DNA of 64,000 nt from Agapanthus africanus (lineage: Eukaryota > Streptophyta > Magnoliopsida > Asparagales > Amaryllidaceae), in NCBI GenBank assembly GCA_030015575.1, contig CM057338.1, positions 137,107,546-137,171,545 on the forward strand, in the 5' to 3' direction. Below the pieces are notes generated by a model. It did not search any database. It was not told where the DNA came from and was given only the letters and a program-made list of their open reading frames with translations. How positions within the stretch are numbered: the first letter of the stretch is position 1; the number at the start of each line of letters is the position of its first letter. The position numbers and the translations under genes are program-made. Positions 10,183 through 21,214 of the stretch are shown piece after piece.

Positions 10183-12411
10183 TGTTCCCCCAATCAGAGC
10201 AAGACTCTATTTGAATTTTAAAATTCAAATCTTTGAAGCAGCGCTTCAAATTCCGTGCGTTGCGCGCAATGCGCCACGTGTCAAAAGTTGACACGCCAGC
10301 ACAACGTCCAAGGCAGTGCGTCCAATCAGAGCAAGGCTCTTTAAAAAACAAAAGCAACGCTCAGTTGCGCAAGCGCTGCGTGCCACGTGTCTGCGCAGTT
10401 GCGCACACACTGTTGCGCAAGCGCACCTTTGCGCGGCACGTGTCTGCGCAGCTGCGCAAACGCAGCTGTGCAAGCGCTGCGCTGCGTGACACGTGTCTGC
10501 GCAGCTGCGCAAGCGCTGCGCTGCGCGACACGTGTCACGCACTGGGGATTCTTTCGCAAAACAGAATAAATCTTGTTAAAACAAGAAGATTTTCTTGTAT
10601 AAGGCAGGGGCCTTTGGATCAAAGATCCAACGGTGGGGAAAATTCCCCAAATCACTCAGAAAAAGATCTATGTAACAAATTTAACTAATTAATGGGCACT
10701 ATAAAAAGGAACCCAGACCTTAATTCAACAGGAGGAACATCTTGCTAAAAAAAAAAAGAGAGAAGAAAACTCTTGAGAACTTTTGAAGAATACAAAAAAA
10801 AACAGGTAAAACCTTTAAAAGATGAGAAAATTCTCTTAGAAACAGATCATTGATCTAAGAACAAGATCATGGATCTTCAACAACAAATAAATAAGTAAAT
10901 AAATAAAATAAATAAAAAATAAATAGTGCCTTGCACTTGTTATGAACCCTTGGTTCTCTGGGATAAAGAAAAACAAGAAAAGAAAAACTTGTTTTTCTTT
11001 GATCTAAATTTAGATCAGAAGATTAAAAAGTGCCTTGCACTTCTGTTCTTGAATCTAAAAAAAAAGGATTCTTAGTGCTCTGCACAAATGCAATGCATTA
11101 CTTGAAAGGCCAGACCCAAATCAGAAAGACCTAACAGGCCAAAATAAATTGCAAAGCAATAAAGGGCAGAGCCCAAATGAAATTGATGCTCTGCATCATT
11201 ATAAAGGGCAGGGCCCAAAACAAAACTGATGCTCTGCATCCTTCCTGGGCAAGGCCCAAATAAAAATAAAAAGAAATGCTCTGCAAAAGCAGATAAAACG
11301 TTGGATATTCTCGACTGGACTTAGCCCAATTTTGGCCATAAGTCCTTAAATTAAATTGACTGAGCAAAATTGCTCTACTAAATCAATTTACAATCGGTCC
11401 GAGGGTACATCTCCGAACTCCTTTGACATCCATCGTTGTAATTCCTCAACGACGTCAAAGAGGTGACGGGTCCCAATGACCACACATCAATGTGGACTGC
11501 GGGGTCCTTAAACTCGTGGACTGAAACGTCCTTAAACTAATATTGGTCCGAAACGTCCTTAAACTAATGTCGGACCGAAACGTCCTTAAACTAACGGTGG
11601 ACCACTATGTCTTTAAACTGGTATTGGACCACTATGTCCCTAAACTGGAACAATAGAGCCCAAACGCTCTTTTGTCAGATCTAAACGATCCCGTTTAAGT
11701 TGATCTTAGCCTCAAATATGGCTAACGCATTCTTAAACCTTCAAACAGACTTTAGTCCCAAATTGGACTATAAATCCCCCAATCAACTTTGGTTCAAGGG
11801 TACATCTCTGAACTCCTCTGACATCTGTCGTTGTAATCCTTCAACGACGTCAGAGATGCGACGAGTCCCGACGGCCATATATTAAATGGATCACCCCGTT
11901 AAGTTGATCTTAGTCTCAAACAGGACTAACGTATCCTTGACAAACGTTTAAGTTGATCTTAGCCGCAACGCGACTAATGCATCCTTAAACTAAAAACACC
12001 AAACCCAAATATAAGTAAATACGGATTTGGACTAGTCCACGTCCTACGGGCGACGGTATTACTCAGTCTCCGTATACAATCCACGGGCAACCACAAACAA
12101 AACAAACACCCACGACACGAAGTGAAATTCTGGAGAAGGAGAAAGTTGTTACCGCGAAGCGGTAGCGTAATTAACTGCAGGGGCTTGCGCCTGCAGGGAA
12201 GAGCGTCCCCACGATCAAAAACCCCTCTAGCGAGGGGGAATCTGACGAAGTCTGCTACATCGGCCGCATCCGTCTAAACCTCCGATACACGGTGCCATAA
12301 ATCAACTTGGCATCTTCGGAGAGGTGGACGGATAAAACCAAATAGCATCTGCCCCGAATCCCAGCGTCAGGACACTTCGCGGTCCTGTGCGCCGTCTTTC
12401 GGAGGGGAACA
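10183..12411 (+). repeat. 3' LTR of element A (2229 bp)
   Basis: It begins TGTTCC and ends AACA, matching the ends fixed in M. U3 (10183 to ~10700) holds CACGTG boxes in a minisatellite of TGCGCAAGCGC-type palindromes (10235-10545). TATAAAAA at 10700 is the likely promoter. Farther on are short A/T-rich stretches and repeats of the GGAC-CGAAAC-GTCC type (11515-11645). Two hairpins with CGTTG/CAACG inner arms lie near 11420 and 11815, and a copy of the covarying motif near 12040-12088. U5 hairpins such as CCGC-GAA-GCGG and CTGCAGG/CCTGCAG follow. Sequence after 12411 belongs to R. Confidence 0.9.
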
Positions 12412-12563
12412 AGTGCTAAGAACTTTGTACAACGCTCACGTGGGAAGCACGCGAGGCGCTAAGACCTGGACTTTGCCATATCAGTGCTGAACACTTAGGC
12501 GTTTTGAATAGATATAGTGCTAAGCACTTTATATAGCGCTTACATGGGAAGCACGTGAAGTGT
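12412..12563 (-). repeat. Fragment of the 3' LTR of element R, left of the Athila insertion
   Basis: This short stretch shares its style with 21215-22664: repeated GCGCTCACGTGGGAAGCACG-type near-palindromes around CACGTG. It lies between A's LTR end and the Athila LTR start, so it is R sequence exposed between two insertions. The continuation to the left lies beyond element A, outside the window. Confidence 0.65.
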
Positions 12564-14235
12564 TGATTAGTCTAAAATATTGCATATTTGAATGATTATT
12601 TTCCCTACTATTGTTAAGTTCTAAAAGGTATTTATTGTAATTATAGAATATATGAGGGTTTATGTGTAAAAAATTTATTATCATGTGTTTCTACATTATA
12701 ATTAACATAATGAGAGAAAATACATGCATATAATATTTATATAAAATATTAGTACTTAAAATATGTATATCATTTCAAATATTTCTAATCAATATTCTTA
12801 ACATATAATATCATATAAAATGGTTAGGATAATATCTCAAAAATACCAAATACTATTAACACTTTGATTTGAGATATTGTAATATATGCATATAATATTT
12901 ATATAAAATATTAGTACTTAAAATATGCATATCATTTCAAATATTTTTAATCAATATTCTTAACATATAATATCATATAAAATGGTTAGGATAATATCTC
13001 AAAAATACCAAATACTACTAACACTTTGATTTGAGATATTGTGCAGATATTAGATCAGGACTGGAATCCAAGAGATCCGAGATGTCAGAATCAAATCTGC
13101 CAGAATATTGAAGAAAATCGTAAGATCTAACAACGACAGAGACTCATAGCATTATTTTCAGAATCTAGACATCTAAAGGATCTCCAAAAATGATGCCAAA
13201 ACACCACAAAAAATCTCAAAATCCCAAGCCACCAAATTGCGGCGGAACCGCGGCCAAACAAGCCATTATGCGGTGGATCTAGGGCCTTAGGATCTGAGAT
13301 TTTGGTGGTTAGATTATATCTGCATATATTCACTTCCGGCATCTAGGGTTTCTAGTTTCTGTGACTATATATATGACCGAGAGCTTCACATCTAAAATCA
13401 TCAAACCGAAGAGATCAAGAGGTCCAAAGCGATCCACGCATCCAGGTGATCATCAGCTAGTCATCTACCTCCAACAAGAGCGAGCGAAAGAGAGAGAGAG
13501 CGATAGCAAAAACTAGGATTATTTATAATCTACTTTGTACGGAGAGTTGTATGCAATAGTTGATTAATTAAGGTAGTCTTTTTATTAGTCTTTTTGCATT
13601 TACTTTCTGCATCTTAATCATGTTTTCTTCTTCATTCTTTCTTCTATCTCAAATCATGAGCGAGTAATTCCTAGCTTGCTAGGGTTCATAGGCTAGGGTA
13701 GATCAATGGATGATAAAATCATTTAACTCCTTCTATACATTATAAAGTCTATAAATTTTAGCAAAATAAATATTAACATCCTAATCGGGCGCGCTACCAA
13801 TCTATTGCTAGTCACGACCATGATTCGAGATCCGTTCAACACTTGTTTTGGTAAAGGCTAGACATGAATAAAAATCAATGCAAGGACAAGGATTAAGAGT
13901 GGGGAAACCCTAGTTTCTTCCAAAAGAACCCTAATCCACATTCATCACTATCGATCTAGTTTTAAACTATTAAAAGATAAAAGGAGTCAATTTTAATTAG
14001 ATATCCATTAATACTAAGTCATATGAACCCTACAAGCTTCTTCTTCATAAATCTTACATCCGTAGTATATATCCATAACTACAACCAATCACCCTTCTCC
14101 AATCAACTCGTCTAAAGCAAGAAAAAGGCTCACGATTCCCTACGGACGACTCATACTCATCGCGGCTAGCTACTAGAGACACCGTCCTGATTGTGGTTAT
14201 TTTACTTTACGAATACTGTTTAAACAGATCAATCA
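12564..14235 (+). repeat. 5' LTR of the Athila-like element (1672 bp)
   Basis: It begins TGATTAG and ends CAATCA. It contains a 162-bp tandem duplication (about 12726-13049) that is single in the 3' LTR and accounts for the length difference. GACTATATATATGACC near 13362 is a likely TATA region, followed by an AGAGAG-rich stretch. Confidence 0.9.
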
Positions 14236-14237
14236 AA

Positions 14238-14255
14238 TGGCGTCGTTGCAGGGGA
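14238..14255 (+). other. Primer-binding site of the Athila-like element
   Basis: TGGCGTCGTTGCAGGGGA starts two bases after the LTR end. It resembles the Athila-type site complementary to a tRNA-Asp 3' end, with small differences. Confidence 0.75.
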
Positions 14256-15230
14256 CACGGCTGTAATTTTTTTCTTGTTATTCGGGTTGATTTCTTATAA
14301 AATCCAGTAAACATATTATAAACGAGAACCAAAATCGCATCTTGTGTATTTAACGATTATTGTGCGAGTTTTGCAATGGAGTCTGAAGTAACTGGAGCAA
14401 GCCAACAGAGAGTTAGAGAATTTCAACGTAGCCCAGAGGAGCCTAGGGTTGTACTAAAGAAAATTTATCAAAAGAACACTCCATAATGCGGCAGAACCGC
14501 GGCGGAAGTAGGGGATGGCGGTGGAACCACGGCGGCCTGGTGGAGTTGGTCGCGCAAAATCCTCTAGTGTCTTTATCAAATCTTTCTCTCTCCTCTAAAA
14601 CTCCAATAATATGATTTTTCCTGCAGGATTCTTTGCAAATATCACCGCTCAAAATTTTTTTTGCGTGTTTTGATATTGGTTTATTTGTGCATATCTAAAT
14701 CGGACATTAAGGAGCAATAACCCAAATCCAGATTAGGTGGGGATTTCATCACTCTTTCTAGGCCCCACAAATCACAAAACGGGCATACTTTCACCCTACA
14801 TTAATTAAAAAATATCTAGATCAAGCCTCTAAGGACTGTCGCGCTCAATTAGGACAGAGGAGGTTTGTAGGTAATCTATCGCTTATCCGCATTTTTCTTG
14901 TGGTGTCTAGGCAAGTGTGACTAAGGAAAGTGGTTATTTAATTAGACCCGCTATTTTCGGTGATTCGTATAGCGGATAATTCTCACTTACCTGGTGCTTA
15001 CCTGACCAAAAGAGCGATAAAGAGATGGTAGAGTATTGATCTTGCGACTTGTCCTTTGAAAGTCTAGGAGCGGTCTAGTGAGTTGACCTAGGTGACCCTA
15101 GTTCTAGGGATTGATTGTGCATTTTTGTGATTTGTTGAGTTAAGCCTCATGTCCAATACTTTTTCAAAACAAACCTTTTAAAAAAACCGTTCACACACAC
15201 GCTGCCACGTGCACTAAACCCGCTTAGTGC
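14256..15230 (+). other. Untranslated leader of the Athila-like element
   Basis: About 1 kb without a credible gene between primer site and gag. It is the usual long leader of Athila elements. No repeat beyond short A/T-rich runs is evident. Confidence 0.6.
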
Positions 15231-16800
15231 ATGATCGGCTGGACACGGGATTCTAGTGCCCGTCTTATTCGCGTCTTTGCTATCAACTCCAAAGTCGGTA
15301 CATCTTCATCTTTTATTTCCCCTTCACCCACCACATCTCCCGAAATGGACGGATCTCCATCGGGATTTCACGATACCACCCTGCCATCCCCCATAGGTGC
15401 GCAAAATCCACTGCGCATCTTTCTCCAAGAAAGATGCTACCCCGTACGTGGGCTCCTTCCTGCTTGTCTGTCTCTTCCACCAGCTGATGGGGGTAATTTC
15501 GAAATTAAACCCCACTTCATCAACTTGTTGCCCAAATTTCACGAGATTGAATCCGAAGACGCATACGTTTTCATAACCAAATTCGAGAACGTATGTGCAA
15601 TGATGAGCACAACACAACTGTCAGTGGTTGCTATGCGGTTACATCTTCTCCCTTTTATCCTGTGCGCTAGCAAAAAAATGGCTTTATAGCACTGCCGCAC
15701 ATTCTATCGCTAAATGGGACGAATTCGTTATAGCATTCCTTAAGAAGTTTTATCCTAATCACAAGACCGCCCGTGTTTGAAGCGAGATTAACCAGTTTAC
15801 CTAACTTTCCAAAGAACCATTATGGAAATGTTTTGAACGGTTTAAAGATCTTCTTGTATAATTCCCTCATCACGGAATTGATAGATGGCAACTTTGCTGA
15901 ATTATATACGAGGGTGTTAATCCTGCCACAAAACAAATATTTGAAACCATTTGTCAATGTCATTTCATGTCAAAAGACGATGGCGAAGCTTGGCAATTTC
16001 TGGAAGATATCGCCGAACAAACCTCACAATAGGAGAGCGTTAGACCAACATCATCTTCATCTAGGGCAGGTATCCATTATCTTGACGTTTCCATTGCAAT
16101 GAAAGCCGAAATGGCCGCGATGCAAAAGAAACTCGAAACTATCGAAAACAACGTCTCGCCAACTCCCTAAACCAAGTTATGCCCCCCAAAACCGTGTGTG
16201 GTTGTTGTTTTGACCCATCACATTTAACGGAAGAATGTCCTTTGAATCCTCCATCCCAAGTTCATGAACAAACCAATACTGCTTTTCAGCAACAACCTAG
16301 AAATGACTCTTATTCATCCACTTATAATCAGGGATGGAAGAGTCACCCTAATTTCGCTTAGAACCAAAACCAGTCTCAAAATCAAAATTAGTTCTCAAGA
16401 CAAAATAATTATCAAAGACTTTCTCTACAGCAACAGCAGCCACCACAACAAAGTCAGCACCCCTTTCATCCGCAATCTTTTCAAAATCTGGCCAACAACT
16501 TTGCACCTTATAATAATTCTTTTCCAACGGCCGGTACCGATAAAACCTCAGCACTCGAACGTAACTTAGAAATGTTCATTAAAAAATCTACACAAACGAT
16601 GGCTAATTTAACATCTTCTATCCAAACGTTAGTGCAACACACTGCTTCCCATAGTGAACTCATAAAATTGATAGAAGCACAACTTGCACAGTTAAATACC
16701 GCGATGAGCGAGAGAGAGAAAAGGAGACTTCCATCTCAATCTCTACCGAATTCCGGCCACTCACAAAGCGGAATCTCATCCTTCAAAATCATAATGTAAG
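15231..16800 (+). pseudogene. Athila-type gag, broken
   Basis: The N-terminal part holds the Athila capsid signature (ADGGNFEIKPHFINLLPKF, then ESEDAYVFITKFENVC). A later stretch holds a CCxxPxHxxxxC-like knuckle (CGCCFDPSHLTEECPL near 16200), then the Gln/Asn-rich and helical C-terminal part. The reading is broken in a few places, so it is a fossil. Gag would form the virus-like particle. Confidence 0.8.
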
Positions 16801-16813
16801 TTCCATAACCACG

Positions 16814-17887
16814 TTGAGATCTGGAAGAGTGCAGAATAACAATGTTGGTAAACAAGTTGAAGTTGATAACATTGATGAAACCCCGGATACTACTTCTACT
16901 CCTACTTCGTCTAATCCAACATTTTCTTCTGAGCCTATTCTCCGTTTTCCACTAGGCTCAAACCCTAAGCCTATTTTCTTGAAGGAATTACCATCTACGA
17001 CCATCCCAAATCCAATTTTGGAATCCATTACATCCTCACAAACTTCTCCTAAAAAGTTGGGCCCAACCCTTATTGATAAAGCTCTTTTTCCACACAGGTT
17101 GAGGGCCAAAAGACCAAGTCCTCAAATGGAGAAGATTGTGGACATTTTTAAGTAAGTGAACATAAATATTCCGCTCCTAGAAGCTATCAAACAAGTTCCT
17201 TCCTATGCGAAAATTTTAAAGGACTTGTGCACTAGGAAGAGGAAAACTCAAGTACCTAAAAAGGTTTTCTTAGCGAGTAATATGAGCAATTTTCTTACCC
17301 AATCGGTGCCCATGAAACGTAAGGACCCCGGTTGTCATACAATATCTATAACTATTGGGGATAAAAATATCAATCGTGCTCTACTCGATTTAGGTTATAG
17401 TGTTAATTTGCTTCCGTATTATGTTTATGAGCAATTAGGGATAGAAGAGTTGAAACCTACGCATTGCACTCTCCAGATGGCCGATTGATCTATCACCTAA
17501 CCTCGGGGTGAGTAAGAGGACGTGTTAATCAAAATCGGGGAATTTATATTCCCTGTGGACTTTATAGTTATAGATACACAGCCTGTAGCAAATCTAGGGA
17601 ACCAAATTTCGGTGATTTTAGGTCGACCTTTCCTAGCAAGGTCAAACGCGATAATCAATTATCGTAACGGTTCAATGAACCTGTCCTTTGGGAAGATGAC
17701 AATTGAGCTTAACATCTACAGGCTAGGAAGTCAACCCTCAGAACCCTATGCTCATGTATGTTCTGTCGAAAAAATAGCTTCCGACAGTTGCGAATTTGAG
17801 GAGCTTCACGATACTGATCTCGACGCCACTAGTGCTCTGATCCTACTGTTTATTATACATGTGAGCTGTCGACAAGTCCACACCTAA
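16814..17887 (+). pseudogene. Athila-type linker and aspartic protease region, broken
   Basis: After a linker that starts with an RSGR stretch comes the Athila pattern INIPLLEAIKQVPSYAKILK. The retropepsin region follows (ITIGDKNINRALLDLGYSVN near 17340-17410), and its C-terminal part with ISVILGRPFLARSNAIIN. The family's reverse transcriptase should follow but does not. The region is fossil, with a few breaks. Confidence 0.8.
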
Positions 17888-18880
17888 GTCCGAACCCTTT
17901 GGCTTGTCGAATCATTTAGTTGAGCTATCCGAGTTTCATAACTCCCTTTCCGATGAGATTATCATTCGGAATCTTGACGAAAGTTTTGAAGATATTTTTG
18001 TCGAAGAACTCGCATTCCTAGAAGACATAGAGTTGGGATGAATCAACCCCCACCCAAAAAAATTGAACCGCCACCCCTTCTTCTTATAAAAAACAAGAAT
18101 GCGAGTATTGCACCACCATTGTTTTATCTCTACCAATTGAGAAGTAAACCCGATTGATTACGCCACTTACCTCCCCACTTCTGCATATATATGATCTTCT
18201 ACTAACCATGGTGTTATATTGATAAAATATTTGAATGGTTGGTATTGACTTTTGGTCTTTGTAAAGCTTTGCATGGACTAATAATTTTACCCTTCTCCTA
18301 TAATGCTTAATACCGTTTTAATCAAATTGGGGGGGGGGATAAATATTTTGGCCCTTGAAAGAAAAATAAATTTTTACAAAATCGTGAGCCGAAAATAAGT
18401 TTGGGGGAGGTTTTCACTGTCATTAATTGTTGTCCCCGTTACTAACTTTTCCTCCTAAGTCTACAGGTTTTAAGCTTAAAAGATAACATCAGTGAGGACA
18501 CTGCTGCAAATAGATTTGGGGGAGGTTTATGCTTATTCACGCATCATTTTTTGCATTATACTAAATAAAAGCACAAAAAATTTTGATAATGAAAGTTAGA
18601 AAGTGAAAAATACATATGATAGGAAGAAATTTTTTAGAAAAGTAAGAAAATTAGATACTTTATAACGAAGCTAGTAATAGATATTCATAACCTGTTGTTT
18701 CATGGGTTAATAAGATGAAGGGAATCACTAATCTGAGGATAGAATTTAGTCTGAAAAATGGTCCCTATTCTTGAGGCCAAATATCTGAACGTTGATACCC
18801 TACTATACGTACTTGCACACATCTTGAAACTTAAGATAGTAGAGGATACCTTGAAATGCTCTTGTCTAAAATTCTTAGTA

Positions 18881-18915
<35 letters not shown>

Positions 18916-19699
18916 AAAAATATAAATGACATAAAAAATGGTAAAGAAAAATGAATACCGGTTTTGTAATTACTTAAGGCAGCATAAAAAAATATAGCGA
19001 AGGTGCCTTATCACTTCGTGCCTTAGACCAACTGGTTTGGGAGCCACTGCTAAGCCTTGGGTGTTGCAAGATTAGGATATTGCTAATTACGCCTAAAATA
19101 GTGAGCACATTTGGTAATCGGTTGCTTAGTACCTCAAGAAGTATTAATTGTCGCATGAAGAATGTGTGAGCAATTCCATCTGAAACATTCACCGACTAAA
19201 AAGTACTAAGGAAAATGGACAAGAGTATGATAGTTTGAATTGAATTTTCTAAGTGTAGGGATGTCTTTTATACTCACGTAGGGGGTATATGATCGATGTT
19301 TGGAAGAAAGGTAGGGAGGAAGACTAAAGGAGATGTTTTATTGATGGATGATGTGGTTTCTAAAATCTTTTCATGACTATTAAGATAGGGCTCATGGCAA
19401 CTAAAAAGCTAGTGTAGTTTGAGACTCTTATTTTCAAGTTTTTTCTTTTGTATGTTTCTTATCTTTGTATGTAATTTTCATCTTCTCTCTTTTATTATGG
19501 GATTTTGTGTGTGTAATCCCCTGAAAACCCTCAGGAGACAACACTTCTCCTACCAGGGACACTTAGAGATTTAAAGGCTTGTTGCACGTGCTCAGTGCAA
19601 TCGTATTGCCTACGAAAGTGTGCTAAGTTTTTCTCTTTTTTCTTTTTATCTTTAATAACTAGTTTGCTCGGGACGATCAAAATTAAGTTTGGGGGTATT
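17888..19699 (+). other. 3' noncoding part of the Athila-like element with purine tracts
   Basis: After a short acidic coding remnant (to about 18040) there is no gene. TTTGGGGGAGG-like tracts lie near 18400 and 18515, and a G run near 18329. The functional-looking tract AGTTTGGGGGTATT (19686-19699) abuts the 3' LTR. An AT dinucleotide run lies at about 18884-18912. Confidence 0.65.
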
Positions 19700-21214
19700 T
19701 GATTAGTCTAAAATATTGCACATTTGAATGATTATTTCCCCCACTATTGTTAAGTTCTAAAAGGTGTTTATTGTAATTATAGAACATATGAGGATTTATG
19801 TGTAAAAAGTTTATTATCATATGTTTCTACATTATAATTAACATAATGAGGGAAAATACATGCATATAATATTTATATAAAATATTAGTAATTAAAATAT
19901 GCATATCATTTCAAATATTTTTAATCAATATTCTTAACATATAATATCATATAAAATGGTTAGGATAATATCTCAAAAATACCAAATACTATCAACACTT
20001 TGATTTGAGATATTGTGCAGATATTAGATCAGGACTGGAATCCGAGAGATCCGAGATGTCGGAATCAATCTGCCAGAATATTGAAGCAAATCGTAAGATC
20101 TAACAACGACAGAGACTCAGAGCATTATTTTCAGAATCTAGACATCTAGAGGATCTCCAAAAATAATGCCAAAACACCACAAAAAATCCCAAAATCCCAA
20201 GCCACTAAACCGCAGCGGAACCGCGTCCAAACAAGCCATTATGCGACGGATCTAAGGCCGTAGGATCTGAGATTTTGGTGGTTAGGTTATATCTGCATAT
20301 ATTCACTTCTGGCATGTAGGGTTTCTAGTTTCTGTGACTATATATAGTACCGAGAGCTTCACATCTAAAATCATCAAACCGAAGAGATCAAGAGGTCTAA
20401 AGCGATCCACGCATCCAGGTGATCATCAGTTAGTCATCTACCTCCAACAAGAGAGAGAGAGAGAGAGAGTGAGAGCAAAAACTAGGGTTCTTTATAATCT
20501 ACTTTGTACGGAGAGTTGTATGCAATAGTTGATTAATAAAGGTAGTCTTTTTATTAGTCTTTTCGTATTTACTTTCTGCATTTAATTTCTGCATCTTAAT
20601 CATGTTTTCTTCTTCATCCTTTCTTCTATCTCAAACCATGAGCGAGTAATTCCTAGCTTGCTAGGGTTCATAGGCTAGGGTAGATCAATGGATGATAAAA
20701 TCATTTAACTCCTTCTAAACATTTTAAAGTCTATAAACTTTAGCAAAATAAATGTTAATATCATAATCGTACGCGCTACCAATCTATTGCTAGTCACGAT
20801 CATGATTCGAGATCCGTTCAATAATTGTTTTGGTAAAAGCTAGACATGAATAGAGATCAATGCAAGAATAAGGGTTAAGAGTGGGGAAACCCTAGTTTCT
20901 TCCAAAAGAACCCTAATCCACATTCATTACTATCGATCTAGTTTTAAACTATTAAAAGATAAAACGAGTCATTTTTAATTAGTCATCCATTACTACCAAG
21001 TCATATGAATCCTACAAGTCTCTTCTTCATAAATATTACATCCGTAGTATATCTGTAACTATAAACAATCACCCTTCTTCAACCAACTCGTCTAAAGCAA
21101 GAAAAAATTCACGTTTCCCTGCGGACGACCCGTACTCATCGCGGCTAGCTACTAGTGACACCATCCTGATTGCGGTTACTTTACTTTACGAACACTCTTT
21201 AAACAGATCAATCA
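19700..21214 (+). repeat. 3' LTR of the Athila-like element (1515 bp)
   Basis: It begins TGATTAG and ends CAATCA, and is collinear with 12564-14235 except for the single copy of the 162-bp segment. R sequence resumes at 21215. Confidence 0.9.

Larger units (their letters stand above)
1..12411 (+). mobile_element. Giant Tat-clade Ty3/gypsy LTR retrotransposon, 3' part (element A)
   Basis: The window opens inside this element. Position 1 corresponds to about 49865 of the complete relative M (37485-62295), and collinear similarity continues through the 3' LTR, which ends at 12411 with ACA exactly as M's LTR does. The 5' LTR, ORF1, gag-pol and integrase lie outside the window. What is present is the post-integrase region: hairpin arrays, 158-bp tandem repeats, two genes on the minus strand, a purine tract and the LTR. 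The LTR is clearly diverged from M's, so A is a different copy or subfamily. It inserted into the 3' LTR of the opposite-strand element R, whose sequence resumes at 12412. The target duplication cannot be tested because the left end is missing. About one break is visible in its PMD gene; the small antisense gene looks whole. Confidence 0.9.
12564..21214 (+). mobile_element. Athila-like Ty3/gypsy element, gag-protease only (8.65 kb)
   Basis: Two LTRs (12564-14235 and 19700-21214), a primer site resembling the tRNA-Asp type used by Athila, an Athila gag with the FEIKPHFINLLPKFH stretch, an Athila protease with LLDLGYSVNLLP, and a purine tract before the 3' LTR identify the family. Reverse transcriptase, RNase H and integrase are absent, so it would depend on a partner. 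The coding part is broken in several places. The flanks AGTGT (left) and AGCGC (right) are a possible decayed 5-bp target duplication, the two differences being C-to-T. It sits in R's LTR. LTRs agree well by eye but with many scattered changes: moderately old. Confidence 0.9.

Noticed and set aside
10246-10655. Cys/Arg/Ala-rich open frames on both strands in the LTRs (also 37548-37989 and 59937-60314)
   Set aside because: They come from the TGCGCAAGCGC-type minisatellite, change with unit number between two nearly identical LTRs, and have no conserved frame.
18884-18912. AT dinucleotide run
   Set aside because: A plain microsatellite in the noncoding part of the Athila-like element, with no further signal.
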